This document shows positions 8,464-18,557 of a DNA stretch of 64,000 nt, piece after piece. A model generated the notes under the pieces. That model did not search any database. It was not told the origin of the DNA and saw only the letters and a program-made list of their open reading frames with translations. The stretch spans positions 1,054,001-1,118,000 of the forward strand of contig NZ_CP018097.1 in NCBI RefSeq assembly GCF_001886695.1. The letters are read 5' to 3'. The DNA is from Aurantiacibacter gangjinensis (GTDB lineage: Bacteria > Pseudomonadota > Alphaproteobacteria > Sphingomonadales > Sphingomonadaceae). Both the position numbers and the translations under genes were made by a program. How positions within the stretch are numbered: the stretch's first letter is position 1; every line of letters begins with the position of its first letter.

Positions 8464-9615
8464 CTAATCGGCGGTAAAACGCAAGCCTGTCACTTCGCCG
8501 CGGATCGGCCTTTGCCCGCTCAGCGCGCGGCCGCTGATGACGATGCGCGCGACGCTGCAATCGCCTGCCGGCAGGGCAAGCCGGGTCGACCCGTCGCCGC
8601 GCATTTCGGCTTGCGCCGCCTCGGCACTGTCGGCGCAGGATGCTTGCAGCACCAGCGGCGCCGCGCGATCGGTATTGTCCAACTCGTGAGTGATAAGCAG
8701 ACTGCTAGCACCCTCGGGCACGGCGACGAGGCGCTCTGCAATCGTGCCACCGCGCCCGCTATCGATACGCACGCGCAATCCGTCGCGACCGGTGGAGGTC
8801 CGCGCATGGAAATCGCGCTCGGTCTGCAAGTCCCAGTCGAAAGGCGGCACGGCATCCTGCCAGTCGATTGACAACGGATCGGCCGTCTGTCCGCTATCAT
8901 CCGAAATTAAAGCGTAGACGCCAGCAGCTTCGCTGAGGAATCCCTGAGCTGCCAAGCGCGCGACAAGCCGACGGTCGATCAGCTCACTCGTTCCTGCGTA
9001 TCGGCCCATCTCCAGCCGGAGCTGGCCCAGACGCTTTTGGGCAATCGGCTCGATATCGCGGAGTCCGAACAACCCATTCACCCAACTCGGATCACGCGAT
9101 AACAAATCGCGAAAGATAGCTATCGCACCATCTCGTGCGAGAAAACTGCCGAGCACCGGAAACAGCTGCTCGCGCGCCGACGGATAAAGTGTCAGCAATC
9201 GATCGACCGCGCGCAGGCCAGTCTCGAGGTCATTCGCGGTGGCAGCTCTTTGCAATTGAGCGAAATTCAGGAGGCGCCCGCGCTGTTGCAAGCGCGTCGT
9301 CGCATCGAGCGCGGCGTTGCGCTCGATGCTGTCTTCCATGCCGAGCGCAAGAATTGCTGCCGCCTCCGTCCGCAAAGGACTGATGGCAAAAGCGGATTGC
9401 GCTTCGTCCAGAGCCGGCGCGACATTGCTGATGCCGGTCTCATCGGTCTCGACGGCGGCGATGGCCCGCCGTTCCTGCGCGCGGGCGGGAAATACGCCGA
9501 TCTGCGCCGCAAGCTGTGAATTGCCGCGAACGGCGACCAGGCTTGCCGACTGGCTGGCGAAGAACAGGCCGGCAAGGCCGACTGCCACACCGGCGATGAT
9601 CGAGACAGCGCGCAT
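8464..9615 (-). CDS. Hypothetical membrane-anchored protein downstream of Wzc-type kinase
   Basis: The protein (383 residues from the ATG at 9615) is not recognised. The frame is open further upstream, but that part overlaps the end of the kinase gene; the ATG at 9615 has GAAGG about 14 bases before it and leads directly into the hydrophobic stretch IIAGVAVGLAGLFFAS. After this single N-terminal membrane segment comes an Ala/Leu-rich helical region (about 30-210) resembling tetratricopeptide-type helices. A beta-rich C-terminal part (about 230-383) contains two Cys residues, in QASCADS and AGDCSVA. It is probably periplasmic. It starts 16 bases after the kinase stop, so the two are co-transcribed and likely share a role in polysaccharide export or assembly. 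Confidence 0.7.
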   Translation of the reverse strand: MRAVSIIAGVAVGLAGLFFASQSASLVAVRGNSQLAAQIGVFPARAQERRAIAAVETDETGISNVAPALDEAQSAFAISPLRTEAAAILALGMEDSIERNAALDATTRLQQRGRLLNFAQLQRAATANDLETGLRAVDRLLTLYPSAREQLFPVLGSFLARDGAIAIFRDLLSRDPSWVNGLFGLRDIEPIAQKRLGQLRLEMGRYAGTSELIDRRLVARLAAQGFLSEAAGVYALISDDSGQTADPLSIDWQDAVPPFDWDLQTERDFHARTSTGRDGLRVRIDSGRGGTIAERLVAVPEGASSLLITHELDNTDRAAPLVLQASCADSAEAAQAEMRGDGSTRLALPAGDCSVARIVISGRALSGQRPIRGEVTGLRFTAD

Positions 9616-9631
9616 CGTTTCTGTGACGCCT

Positions 9632-11764
9632 TCAGCTCTGCGAGTAGCTGTAGCCGTAGCCGTAATCGCCGCCATAGCCATATAGCGCATTGCGCTGATC
9701 CAGCTTGGTCACGAAGCTGCCAAGCAGCGGCGCATTGGCATCGCGCAGGCGGCTCAGCGCACGGCGCACGGCGTTCGCGGAGCCGACATTGGCTTCGATA
9801 ACGAACACCACGCCATCCACACTCTGCGCCAGTTCCACGGAATCGGCCAGGCCGAGTACCGGCGGCGCATCTATGACGATGCGATCGTACCGGCTTTGCA
9901 GCAGGTTCATCAGCGCACCGATGCGCGGACGCGTGAGCAGCGAAACCGGCTCCCGCTCGATGTCGCTCGTGCCGACGAAATCCACGCCGTAATCGGTCAG
10001 CGAATGGAAAGTCGGCTCCGGCGTGCTGCCTTTGAGGAAGCCCAGCATGCCGCGATCGCTAGCCGCCGGGCCGAGCAGCCGACTGACGCCGCGGCGGCGC
10101 AGGTCGAAATCGACCAGCACCACCTTTTCGCCCATGTCGGCGAAGCTCTTGGCCAATGCCAGAGAGCTGGAAGTCTTCCCTTCGCCGGGCCGCGCGCTGG
10201 TTAGCATAAGCGTGCGCAGCTGATCCGCATTGTCGAGATGCTGAAGGGCGAAACGTGCCGAGGCGTAGGCCTCGCCAGTCGAGGAGCTGCGCTCCAGAAC
10301 TTCCTCGTGAACCTCGCCATCGGTCGATTTCGGGATAAGGCCCAGCAGCGGCAGGCCGAATTGGCGCTGCACGTCTTCCGGGTCGCGGATGCTCTGGTCG
10401 AGCAGTTCGACGGCGTAGACCACACCCGCGCCGATCAGCAGCGACGCCAACACCGCAATGGCGATATTCAGCGGCATATTCGGACTGTACGGACCGGGAG
10501 CGGGGCGCGCATTTTCGATGAGCGTCATGTTGTTCGAACCCGAACCGGCGACGCCAAGCTGGTTGTAACGCTGCAGCAGCGCCGCGTAGATCTGGCGGTT
10601 CGTGTCTACCTCACGTTCTAGAATGCCATATTGGGCACCCTGGCCCTGCTGGGAGAGATATTGCGAACGCAGCGAATTGAAACGGTCTTGCAGCCGGCGT
10701 TCTTCCAGCACGGCCTGTTGCAGCGCATTGGCAAGCTGTGTCGACGCCTCTCCATCTGCACCGTTGAGTGCCCGCCGCAGGGTTTCCTGCTGGGCTTCGA
10801 GAGCGCGAACCTGCGGGTGCTGCGGGCCGAGCGTGGTGCGCGCGCTGGCCAGCTGGCTCTCCACATCGGCGAGACGACCGCGCAACGCGCTCTGACCATT
10901 CGTGGTCGGGGTGTTGCTCGACTGCACGGCACTGGCGGCGGCAATGCGGTTGACCGTCGCCGCTGCCAGCGCTTCGTTCACTGCCGAAAGCTGGCGCGCG
11001 AGGATCGTGCTTTGCGTGGTGTTGCCGTCCTCTCCGGTCGACTCGACCACGAGGATTTCGTTGGCAGAAGCGTAGGCGCTCAGCCGTTCTTCCGCTTCCT
11101 CAAGCTGCACGCGCATTTCGGCAAGCTGGTCTTCCACTAATTCGCGCGCGAGGATGTTGTCGCCGAACCGCTTCTCGTAATTCAATTCGAGGAATTGCTC
11201 CGCCCATGCATTGGCGAGCCGCGCACTCAGATCGGCGCTGGGCGAGGAGACGGCAATGTCGACGAGGTTCGATTGCGGAATCGGGAGGATTTCAACCGAA
11301 CCGAGGATCAGGCTTGCCGCCCGTTCCGGACTGATCTGCCCGGGATCGGCGCTGTAGGCGCTGGCGAATTGCTCGTCTTCCGAAAGGTCGAGCGCATCGA
11401 CCACGCGGGTCGCAACGGCGCGGGAGCGCAGCAGCTCGTACTGCGTGTTGAAATATTGCTGATCGCGATTTTCCTGACCTGCGGCAGCCAGGTCGCCGCT
11501 ATCGCCGGCGCTGATTTCCACGCGGCTGATCTCGATCTGCGCGGTTGAGCGAAACAGCGGTGTTTGCAGCGTGGTGAAAATGATCGCGATGACGATGGCG
11601 GCTGCAAACAAGCCGGCCAGCCAGTAGCGCAACTGCACCGCGCGCGCTGCGAGGCGCGACAGGTCCAGCGCCTGGAACTGGGTGTTCGCCGTGTAATAGG
11701 GGCCTTCGCCGGCGGTCGTGACTGCCGTATCGGTCATAGTCCCATTCTGCGGATTTACGTTCAT
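9632..11764 (-). CDS. Polysaccharide co-polymerase / tyrosine autokinase (Wzc/ExoP type)
   Basis: This 710-residue inner-membrane protein has a Wzz domain (about 30-130) between membrane segments near 48-66 and 431-451, a long periplasmic coiled-coil part (about 205-400) and a cytoplasmic BY-kinase domain. The kinase shows Walker A SARPGEGKTSS (523-533), Walker A' VVLVDFDLRR (548-557) and Walker B IVIDAPP (629-635). The C-terminus is a tyrosine cluster with six Tyr between 695 and 707, the usual autophosphorylation tail. It should control chain length and export together with the lipoprotein at 6618. No Wzb-type phosphatase gene is in the window. An alternative start is the ATG at 11737. Confidence 0.93.
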   Translation of the reverse strand: MNVNPQNGTMTDTAVTTAGEGPYYTANTQFQALDLSRLAARAVQLRYWLAGLFAAAIVIAIIFTTLQTPLFRSTAQIEISRVEISAGDSGDLAAAGQENRDQQYFNTQYELLRSRAVATRVVDALDLSEDEQFASAYSADPGQISPERAASLILGSVEILPIPQSNLVDIAVSSPSADLSARLANAWAEQFLELNYEKRFGDNILARELVEDQLAEMRVQLEEAEERLSAYASANEILVVESTGEDGNTTQSTILARQLSAVNEALAAATVNRIAAASAVQSSNTPTTNGQSALRGRLADVESQLASARTTLGPQHPQVRALEAQQETLRRALNGADGEASTQLANALQQAVLEERRLQDRFNSLRSQYLSQQGQGAQYGILEREVDTNRQIYAALLQRYNQLGVAGSGSNNMTLIENARPAPGPYSPNMPLNIAIAVLASLLIGAGVVYAVELLDQSIRDPEDVQRQFGLPLLGLIPKSTDGEVHEEVLERSSSTGEAYASARFALQHLDNADQLRTLMLTSARPGEGKTSSSLALAKSFADMGEKVVLVDFDLRRRGVSRLLGPAASDRGMLGFLKGSTPEPTFHSLTDYGVDFVGTSDIEREPVSLLTRPRIGALMNLLQSRYDRIVIDAPPVLGLADSVELAQSVDGVVFVIEANVGSANAVRRALSRLRDANAPLLGSFVTKLDQRNALYGYGGDYGYGYSYSQS

Positions 11765-11937
11765 TCTATCCCATTCCAGTCATGGCGGAGAGTGCTGCGT
11801 GGCGACGCGGCTTATCGCGATCACGCGCGGTCCGGTGGAACCGAGCAAATGTTGCAGGGGTTCGTCCCCTCCACCTCCAAACAATTGCCGCGTTTGGTAA
11901 AGAAGCCGCCGCGCGAGGGCAATGTATTATTGGCCTC

Positions 11938-13305
11938 TCATCGCAAATGCCGGGGGCGGGGCAGCGGGGGCATCCAGAGCAATGTCAGCAGCATGGTGGC
12001 CGACAATTGGTGGATGGCGGTGCGCAGCGGGTAATCGAAGGCGCTGGCCACCACGAGAATGGCGAGGATCGCTGTCGCAAGCCCGATAAAGCCGCTATCC
12101 TGTGTGTTGGCATCTTCAGCCCCGAGGCGCGCCCGCGCCCGGCGTATCGCCAGAACAATGACGGCGATCACGAAGCCAGCCATCACGATACCACCTTCGG
12201 CCAGCAGCTGGGCAATGTCGTTATGCGCCATGTTCACATATTCCGGACGCAGGTTCTGCGGCAATTCGTAGGCGTAATACACATCCTCGAATGCGCCGAT
12301 ACCGACGCCAAAAGGCAGGAAATCGCGCGCCATCGCAAGCGTATGCGGCAGGATTTCAAACCGCCTGTCCTGTAGCGGATCGGCGCCGACGATCCGGTCT
12401 ATCGCCGGCACGCTGGAGAGCAGCGGCAGCAACAGGGCGACTGCGATAGCGCCGCCACCCGCGGCGACCAGGGCGAGCCGACGCGGCGTGAGGCCCAACC
12501 GCTGGCGGCGCTCTTCGCCCAGCACCCTGCGCGGGGCCAGCCATGCGATGAAGGCAAGCGCCACCAGCAGGCAGAGGAAGCCGCCACGCGACGTGGAAGT
12601 GAGGGCGGATAGAAAGAGCAAGACGGCGGCGAAACCGGAAAAGCCCTTCGGCCAGAGCTTGAGCGTGTCGAACAGCCATGCCGCGATGGCCAGTCCGATG
12701 ACGACGAAAACGGCATGGTGGTTGGTGTTGGCGAAGATGCCCACCGGCTTGCCGTCATTGGTGATGGCATAGAGATAAAGCTGGCCGGTCGCCTGCTGGA
12801 TGAAAGCGAGCGTTGCAGACAGCACGGCGAGCGCCACGCAAGCGGTCAGCACGGTGATGACCGCGCGCTCGCCAAGCCGCGAGACGGCGAGGATGCCGGC
12901 GAGCGGTATGGCCATCAAACCCAGGGCATTGAGCGTGCGCTGCGGATCGAGGCTGAGCGGGCGGGCAAAGCTGAGGCCGAGCGCTTCCTCCAGCTGCGCA
13001 ATATCTTCGCGGCCCGGCAACATCGTCCACACACCGTGCGGCAGTGGGATGAGCGTCAGTGCCAGCCATCCGCAATAGGCAAGGGCGAGAAAGAGGAGCG
13101 GCTTTGCGGCCAAAGGTCGCGCCGCGGTCGCGACCAGCACGCCGAGAATGATCCACGCGCCCAGCTGCAGTGGCGGCCCCTGCACCATGTCGAAACGCGA
13201 ACTGCCGCCAAGTGCGGCCACCACCAGCACCAGGATGATGAAAATCGCCATATCGAGCGTACGCACCTCGCCCGGCGCGCTTCGCGTGCTTTTCCGACCC
13301 GTCAC
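11938..13305 (-). CDS. O-antigen ligase/polymerase-like membrane protein (Wzy/WaaL family)
   Basis: This 455-residue protein has about ten hydrophobic segments from residue 18 onward, a long periplasmic loop around 310-370 and the family-type segment FGVGIGAFEDVYYAYELP, followed by AHNDIAQLLAEGGI, as in O-antigen ligase (PF04932) proteins. Such proteins either polymerise repeat units (Wzy) or ligate glycan to an acceptor (WaaL), and sequence alone does not separate these. A second polymerase-like protein, EpsG type, lies at 28093. It ends 173 bases before the tyrosine autokinase gene on the same strand. The polar N-terminus (MTGRKSTRSAPGEVRT) may mean a start slightly downstream. Confidence 0.85.
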   Translation of the reverse strand: MTGRKSTRSAPGEVRTLDMAIFIILVLVVAALGGSSRFDMVQGPPLQLGAWIILGVLVATAARPLAAKPLLFLALAYCGWLALTLIPLPHGVWTMLPGREDIAQLEEALGLSFARPLSLDPQRTLNALGLMAIPLAGILAVSRLGERAVITVLTACVALAVLSATLAFIQQATGQLYLYAITNDGKPVGIFANTNHHAVFVVIGLAIAAWLFDTLKLWPKGFSGFAAVLLFLSALTSTSRGGFLCLLVALAFIAWLAPRRVLGEERRQRLGLTPRRLALVAAGGGAIAVALLLPLLSSVPAIDRIVGADPLQDRRFEILPHTLAMARDFLPFGVGIGAFEDVYYAYELPQNLRPEYVNMAHNDIAQLLAEGGIVMAGFVIAVIVLAIRRARARLGAEDANTQDSGFIGLATAILAILVVASAFDYPLRTAIHQLSATMLLTLLWMPPLPRPRHLR

Positions 13306-13449
13306 CCAAACCTCCCGAAGCGCTGCGGCAATGCGCGCCTATAGAGCGGCTTGGACCTGCGCTTCAACCGAAACCGCGAAGGATGAAGCCGCGCTTGCCA
13401 AGCTGCGTGTTTGCGTCCACCGACGCCGGGCGCAATGGTTGGAAGGGTC

Positions 13450-14589
13450 ATGGGAAAGTCCGGTCTGCATATCGTCGTCACCGTCAATGCCGCGTGGAAT
13501 ATCTGGAATTTCCGCCGCGACCTGATGGCGGCGCTGATCGCGGACGGACACCGTGTGACGATCCTCGCCCCGTCGGATGAGCATGTCGCGAAGCTGCAAG
13601 AGATCGGCTGCGAATTCCGGCCGCTGGAGATGGATCGCAAAGGCTTCAACCCGCTGGCCGAAATCGCGCTCTTCCGCCGGTTTCACAGCGCATTCGGGGA
13701 GCTGAAGCCCGATGTGGTGCTGGGCTACACCATCAAGAACAACATTTTCGGATCGCTTGCCGCGCGGCTGCGAGGCATCCCGTTCATCCCGAACGTGACC
13801 GGCCTAGGCACCGCCTTTCTCTCCAGCCCGATGGTGGCGAGGATTGCGCGGACGCTTTACCGAGCGGCTTTTGCCAAGGCCGATACGGTGTTTTTCCAGA
13901 ACGAGGACGATGCCGCCATGTTCGTGGAACAGGGTATGGTGCGGCGGGAGCAGGTGCAGGTCCTGCCCGGCTCCGGCATCAACCTCGATGAATTTGCTCC
14001 CGCGCCTTCGCCGCGCGCCGATGATCTGCCGGTCGTCCTGATGATTGCGCGGCTGTTGCGCGACAAGGGGGTGATGGAATTCGTCGAAGCCGCGCCGATC
14101 GTGCGCGAACGGCACCCCAATGCCATCCTGCGGCTGGTAGGCGCGGCGGGGAGCGACAATCGCACCTCCTTATCATTGGAGGATATTCACGCGCTGGAGG
14201 CATCGCATGGCGTCCACTATGCCGGACCGACCGACGATGTGCGCGGCGCGATTGCGGAAGCGACCATGGTTGTCCTCCCGTCCTATCGCGAAGGCGCGCC
14301 GCGCACATTGATCGAAGCGGCCGCCATGGCGCGGCCGCTGGTGGCGACCGATGTTCCGGGCTGCCGCGCTGTCGTCGATGACGGGGGGACCGGCTTCCTC
14401 TGCGACGTTCGCAACAGTGCGTCGCTGGCCGATGCCATCATTCGCATGCTGGACCTGCCTGCCAGCGAACGCGAAGCCATCGGAGCGGCAGGCCGAGCAA
14501 AGATGGAGCGCGAATACAGCGTTGCCATCATCGCGGCGCACTATCGTGAGGCCATCGCGCGCGCCACGGGCAAATCGGCGCACGCCTAG
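13450..14589 (+). CDS. Glycosyltransferase family 4
   Basis: This 379-residue GT-B enzyme has an N-terminal acceptor domain with GYTIKNNIFGSLAARL and IPNVTGLGTAF, as in PglA-like enzymes that add HexNAc-type sugars to undecaprenyl-linked glycans. The C-terminal nucleotide-sugar domain has RLLRDKGVMEFVEAA and the acidic pair in PSYREGAPRTLIEAAAMARP (E..E), typical of retaining GT4 enzymes. The start at 13450 (MGKSGLHIVVTVN) follows GGAAGG; longer versions from 13411 or 13435 add only Pro/Gly residues. It probably forms an operon with the nucleotide-sugar dehydrogenase 105 bases downstream. Donor and acceptor are unknown; GalNAc-type sugar is a reasonable guess from context. Confidence 0.9.
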   Translation: MGKSGLHIVVTVNAAWNIWNFRRDLMAALIADGHRVTILAPSDEHVAKLQEIGCEFRPLEMDRKGFNPLAEIALFRRFHSAFGELKPDVVLGYTIKNNIFGSLAARLRGIPFIPNVTGLGTAFLSSPMVARIARTLYRAAFAKADTVFFQNEDDAAMFVEQGMVRREQVQVLPGSGINLDEFAPAPSPRADDLPVVLMIARLLRDKGVMEFVEAAPIVRERHPNAILRLVGAAGSDNRTSLSLEDIHALEASHGVHYAGPTDDVRGAIAEATMVVLPSYREGAPRTLIEAAAMARPLVATDVPGCRAVVDDGGTGFLCDVRNSASLADAIIRMLDLPASEREAIGAAGRAKMEREYSVAIIAAHYREAIARATGKSAHA

Positions 14590-14693
14590 CGGAAAAACTG
14601 GCAATGGACTGCGCTGGCGCAAGCGACTAAGCGGCCATGCCATTGGCGCTTTTCCATTGGCGCAGGCATCAAATCCAAGCGGGACCAAGTCAC

Positions 14694-15968
14694 ATGAATC
14701 TCGACAATGCGCGCATCGCGATCATCGGTATGGGCTATGTCGGCCTGCCGCTGGCAAGCGAGTTCGGCAAGAAACGCGATGTCGTGGGATTCGATATCGA
14801 CGCCGGCCGCATCGCGCAGTTGCAGGACGGGCATGACCGCACCGGCGAAGTCGATGCCGCAGAACTGGCTGAAGCAAAAGGCTTGCAACTGTCGGCGGAC
14901 AAGCGGGATCTAGCCGATTGCACCGTGTTTATCGTAACCGTGCCTACGCCCATCGACGATCACAATCGCCCGGACCTGACTCCGCTGGTCAAGGCCTCGC
15001 AGATGATCGGTGACGCGCTGAAAAAGGGCGACATCGTCATCTATGAAAGCACTGTCTATCCGGGCGCGACCGAGGAAGTGTGCGTGCCCGAGCTGGAAGC
15101 GGTATCGGGGCTCAAATTCAACGAAGATTTCTTCTGCGGCTATTCGCCAGAACGCATCAATCCCGGCGACAAGGAGCGCCGCCTGCCCAGCATCCGCAAG
15201 GTGACATCGGGCTCGACGCCGGAAGTGGCCGATGCCGTGGATGCGCTCTACGCCTCGATCATTGCCGCAGGCACATACAAGGCCGAGAGCATCCGCGTGG
15301 CCGAGGCTGCGAAGGTTATCGAAAACACGCAGCGCGACCTCAACATCGCGCTGGTCAACGAGCTTTCGATCATCTTCAACCGGCTGGGCATCGATACCCT
15401 CGCCGTGCTCGAAGCCGCGGGCACGAAATGGAACTTCCTGCCGTTCCGCCCCGGCCTTGTCGGCGGCCACTGCATCGGCGTCGATCCGTATTACCTGACC
15501 TACAAGGCCGAGGCGATCGGCTATCACCCGCAGGTGATCCTGGCCGGTCGGCGCATCAATGATGGCATGGGCGCCTATGTCAGCGGCGAACTGGTCAAGA
15601 CCATGTTGCGCCGCCGGATCCATGTGAACAATGCGCGCATCCTGGTGCTGGGCCTCACCTTCAAGGAAAACTGCCCGGACCTGCGCAATTCGCGCGTGAT
15701 CGACGTGATCCGCGAATTGCAGGATTACAACGCGCAGGTCGACGTGCACGATCCGCTGGCCGACGCCGAAGAGGCGAAGCGCGAATATGACGTGAAACTG
15801 GTGTCGAGCCTCGACGACAACACCTACGATGCCGTGGTGCTGGCCGTCGCGCATGAGGATTACAAGGCGATGGGCGCCAGCGGCATTCGCGCGCTGGGCA
15901 AGGAAGAGCATGTATTCCTCGACCTCAAGTCCATTTTCAACGCCGATGAAAGCGACCTGCGCCTCTGA
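14694..15968 (+). CDS. UDP-N-acetyl-D-galactosamine (or GlcNAc) 6-dehydrogenase, WbpO/TviB type
   Basis: This 424-residue nucleotide-sugar dehydrogenase oxidises C6 of a UDP-HexNAc to the uronic acid with two NAD+. The N-terminal NAD motif is [12 protein letters not shown], the catalytic cysteine is Cys260 in [13 protein letters not shown], and [19 protein letters not shown] is typical of the WbpO/TviB group rather than UDP-glucose dehydrogenases. The start at 14694 ([11 protein letters not shown]) is chosen because it leads straight into the Rossmann strand; a longer frame from 14637 adds 19 unrelated residues. With the WbpP-like epimerase at 7382 it should supply UDP-GalNAcA. Confidence 0.88.
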   Translation: MNLDNARIAIIGMGYVGLPLASEFGKKRDVVGFDIDAGRIAQLQDGHDRTGEVDAAELAEAKGLQLSADKRDLADCTVFIVTVPTPIDDHNRPDLTPLVKASQMIGDALKKGDIVIYESTVYPGATEEVCVPELEAVSGLKFNEDFFCGYSPERINPGDKERRLPSIRKVTSGSTPEVADAVDALYASIIAAGTYKAESIRVAEAAKVIENTQRDLNIALVNELSIIFNRLGIDTLAVLEAAGTKWNFLPFRPGLVGGHCIGVDPYYLTYKAEAIGYHPQVILAGRRINDGMGAYVSGELVKTMLRRRIHVNNARILVLGLTFKENCPDLRNSRVIDVIRELQDYNAQVDVHDPLADAEEAKREYDVKLVSSLDDNTYDAVVLAVAHEDYKAMGASGIRALGKEEHVFLDLKSIFNADESDLRL

Positions 15969-16009
15969 CCCGGGGGTCAGACGCGCGAATCAGCAGCGCC
16001 AATACGAAA

Positions 16010-16864
16010 TCAGCTAAAGGCGTTTTCCGCGAAATCGCCCGATTTCACTGTGTCGTCGATGCGCTTCAGCGTCGAGAGCAGGCCTTCCATCATGTCGAGC
16101 GGCCAGGCATTGGGGCCGTCCGACTTGGCATTGGCGGGATCGGGGTGCGTTTCCATGAACACGCCTGAGATACCCGCTGCAATGGCTGCACGTGCCAGCA
16201 CCGGCACGAATTCGCGCTGCCCGCCCGAAGATGTGCCCTTGCCGCCGGGAAGCTGGACCGAATGGGTCGCATCGAACACGACCGGGCAACCGGTCTCGCG
16301 CATGATGGCGAGGCCGCGCATGTCGGAAACGAGGTTCTGGTAGCCGAAAGACGCGCCGCGTTCGCAAACCATGATATTCTCGCCCGTGCCGCCCGCCGCT
16401 TTCGCCGCGTCGCGCGCTTTTTCGACCACATTGGCCATGTCGCCCGGTGCCATGAACTGCGCTTTCTTGATGTTTACCGCGGTGTCGCGTTCGGCCACGG
16501 CGCAGATGAAATCGGTCTGGCGGGCGAGGAAGGCGGGCGTCTGCATCACGTCGACGACTTCGGAAACGGGGCCGACCTGCTCCTTCTCGTGCACGTCGGT
16601 CAGCACCGGAACGCCGACTTCGCTTTTCACCTTGGCAAGAATTTTCAGGCCTTCATCGAGGCCCGGGCCGCGAAAGCTCTTGCCCGATGTGCGGTTCGCC
16701 TTGTCGAAAGAGCTCTTGTAGATGAAGGGGATGCCGAGCCGATCCGTGATTTCCTTCATCGCGGTCGAGGTGCGCATGGCCATGTCTTCCGATTCGATGA
16801 CGCAAGGGCCGGCGATCAGGAAGAACGGTTTGTCGATGCCGATATCGTGTCCGCACAGTTTCAT
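16010..16864 (-). CDS. kdsA: 3-deoxy-8-phosphooctulonate synthase (Kdo8P synthase)
   Basis: This 284-residue aldolase-type enzyme condenses arabinose 5-phosphate with PEP to form Kdo 8-phosphate. Family segments are [36 protein letters not shown] and [10 protein letters not shown], and the length is normal. It is the last gene of the operon kdsD-kdsB-HAD-kdsA and follows the HAD gene by 20 bases. Because Sphingomonas is known to carry glycosphingolipids in place of lipopolysaccharide, a complete Kdo operon inside a polysaccharide locus suggests Kdo is used in the capsule here; that is inference. Confidence 0.97.
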   Translation of the reverse strand: MKLCGHDIGIDKPFFLIAGPCVIESEDMAMRTSTAMKEITDRLGIPFIYKSSFDKANRTSGKSFRGPGLDEGLKILAKVKSEVGVPVLTDVHEKEQVGPVSEVVDVMQTPAFLARQTDFICAVAERDTAVNIKKAQFMAPGDMANVVEKARDAAKAAGGTGENIMVCERGASFGYQNLVSDMRGLAIMRETGCPVVFDATHSVQLPGGKGTSSGGQREFVPVLARAAIAAGISGVFMETHPDPANAKSDGPNAWPLDMMEGLLSTLKRIDDTVKSGDFAENAFS

Positions 16865-16884
16865 GGAATATCTCCGAAAATTCC

Positions 16885-17727
16885 TCAGCCGAGCGCTGCC
16901 AGCGCGTCGACCGTTGCAACAAGGTTCAGTGTGTCGGTGCCGGGTGAGGGGGCAGCTGTGCTGCCGCTGCCATTTCGGCTCCGTGTGTCCAGGCCAGCCC
17001 CTACCCCGCTCGTTACGTAAACGAAAGCGATTCCGTATTCGTCCGCGCCGCGCAGGTCTGTCTTGGCGTTGTCGCCGATGGCGAGAACACGGCGGCGATC
17101 GATATCGCTGCCCGTGATTTGCCGCGCAACAGCCAGCGCACGGTCATAGATCGGGGCATAGGGCTTGCCGAAATAGACGACCTCGCCGCCAAGCCGCTCA
17201 TATTCTTGTGCAATTGCGCCTGCGCATAGTTCCCGCACGCCGTCGCGCTCCACCTCGATATCGGGATTGAGGCAGATCATGGTCGCGCCGCTTTCGGCGC
17301 CTGCGCGCACTTCATCCGCGTGATGGGCAAGATCGTTCGCATGACCGTCAGCGAAACCGCAACAGACGATGATGTCGCTATCCGCCGCTGTGCCCGAAAA
17401 TTCCAGACCCTCGCTCGCCAGCGCCTCCCGGTCGCGCTGCGAACCGATGAAACCGGCACTCTGTCCCTCATGCTCGCGCAAATAGGCCAGCGCTGCATCG
17501 CCGGAGCTGACGATCCCGTCATAGCAATCGGGCGCGATGCCGAGGCCGTCGAGCTGGATCTTTACCGCAGGCGCCGGGCGCGGGGCATTGGTAAGGAAGA
17601 CGATGGTGCGCCCTTCGCCCTTCCATGCCCGCAACAGGTCCAGCGCGCCGGGGAAGGGGCGCGCGCCATTGTGCACGCAGCCCCACAGGTCGCACAGAAT
17701 GACGTCGTAGGACGGGTCCAGCGTCAT
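16885..17727 (-). CDS. HAD-superfamily (class IIA, TIGR01459-like) protein in the Kdo operon
   Basis: This 280-residue protein starts at 17727 in a 4-base ATGA overlap with the kdsB stop; a longer frame to 17802 is rejected for that reason. Motif I is [10 protein letters not shown] (nucleophile Asp13), a threonine motif occurs in VFLTNAPRP, and motif IV is [13 protein letters not shown], as in the NagD-like class IIA group. The general acid Asp usually found two residues after the nucleophile is Trp15, which is usual for the DxWG subgroup. It sits exactly where a Kdo8P phosphatase is needed, and no KdsC of the normal small HAD-III type is in the window. Whether it replaces KdsC is open; the Trp argues for caution. 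Confidence 0.85.
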   Translation of the reverse strand: MTLDPSYDVILCDLWGCVHNGARPFPGALDLLRAWKGEGRTIVFLTNAPRPAPAVKIQLDGLGIAPDCYDGIVSSGDAALAYLREHEGQSAGFIGSQRDREALASEGLEFSGTAADSDIIVCCGFADGHANDLAHHADEVRAGAESGATMICLNPDIEVERDGVRELCAGAIAQEYERLGGEVVYFGKPYAPIYDRALAVARQITGSDIDRRRVLAIGDNAKTDLRGADEYGIAFVYVTSGVGAGLDTRSRNGSGSTAAPSPGTDTLNLVATVDALAALG

Positions 17728-18527
17728 GAAACGCCCATGATCCGCAGGCTGTTTTCGACATGCTCGACATCGCTGGGATTGTTGAGCTCCCAGATGTCCC
17801 ATTCGGGCGGCGCGACTTCGACCACGGTGATGGGCGCGCCCATATCGAGGAAGCGCAGCTGTTCGAGACCTTCCAGCTGTTCAAGCGCGGTGGGCGAATG
17901 CTCGACATAGGCGCGCAGGGCGGCAGGGCGATAGGCGTAGAGGCCGATATGCAGCAGCAGCGGCAGCTTGTCGTCGTCTACCTCATCGCGGGCGAAATGC
18001 GGGATCATCCGCTTGGAGAAATAGTGTGCGTGGCCCTTGCCGGACGTCGCGGCGAACGTCCCGCCGACAATGCCCTTGCGCTCATCGGCGGCCAGCGTTT
18101 CGTACAGACTGGCCGACACGCGCACGACAGGCGTTGCAACGGCCGCGGACTCGTCTGCCGCCATGCGTTCGATCAGGCTTTCGACGAAATAGGCTGGCGT
18201 CAGCGGCGCATCGCCCTGCAGGTTTACGATAAGGTCGGGCTCGGCATCCAGCTTACCCAGCACCTCGGCGCAGCGTTCGGTGCCATTGCGGCATTCAGGC
18301 AAGGTCCAGATCGCTTCGCCGCCAAAGCCTTCGACCGCATCGACGATTTCCTGGCTGTCGGTCGCCACGGCGACGCGCGACACGCCCTCGACCCGCATGG
18401 CCGCTTCCCAGCTACGATGGATCAGCGACTTTGCCTCGCCATCCTTGCCGCGCAGCGGGGCGAGCGGCTTGCCCGGATAACGCTGCGAAGCGAAGCGTGC
18501 GGGGATGACGATCATCACATCGGCCAT
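17724..18527 (-). CDS. kdsB: 3-deoxy-manno-octulosonate cytidylyltransferase (CMP-Kdo synthetase)
   Basis: This 267-residue enzyme activates Kdo with CTP to CMP-Kdo, the donor for Kdo transferases. Family segments are VIPARFASQRYPGKPLAP at the N-terminus, VATDSQEI and VNLQGDAPLTP. The gene overlaps the HAD gene by four bases and follows kdsD by 30 bases. CMP-Kdo made here is the natural donor candidate for the GT29-type transferase at 21323-22522, since GT29 enzymes are known to use CMP-activated ulosonic acids. Confidence 0.97.
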   Translation of the reverse strand: MADVMIVIPARFASQRYPGKPLAPLRGKDGEAKSLIHRSWEAAMRVEGVSRVAVATDSQEIVDAVEGFGGEAIWTLPECRNGTERCAEVLGKLDAEPDLIVNLQGDAPLTPAYFVESLIERMAADESAAVATPVVRVSASLYETLAADERKGIVGGTFAATSGKGHAHYFSKRMIPHFARDEVDDDKLPLLLHIGLYAYRPAALRAYVEHSPTALEQLEGLEQLRFLDMGAPITVVEVAPPEWDIWELNNPSDVEHVENSLRIMGVS

Positions 18528-18557
18528 GGTCGATCCTTTTCGTATCGGGAGAGCGGC

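Noticed and set aside
15964-15981. Hairpin TCTGACCC/GGGTCAGA at the end of the WbpO-like gene, considered as a terminator.
   Set aside because: The loop is only two bases and no T-run follows; it overlaps the stop codon and may be chance.
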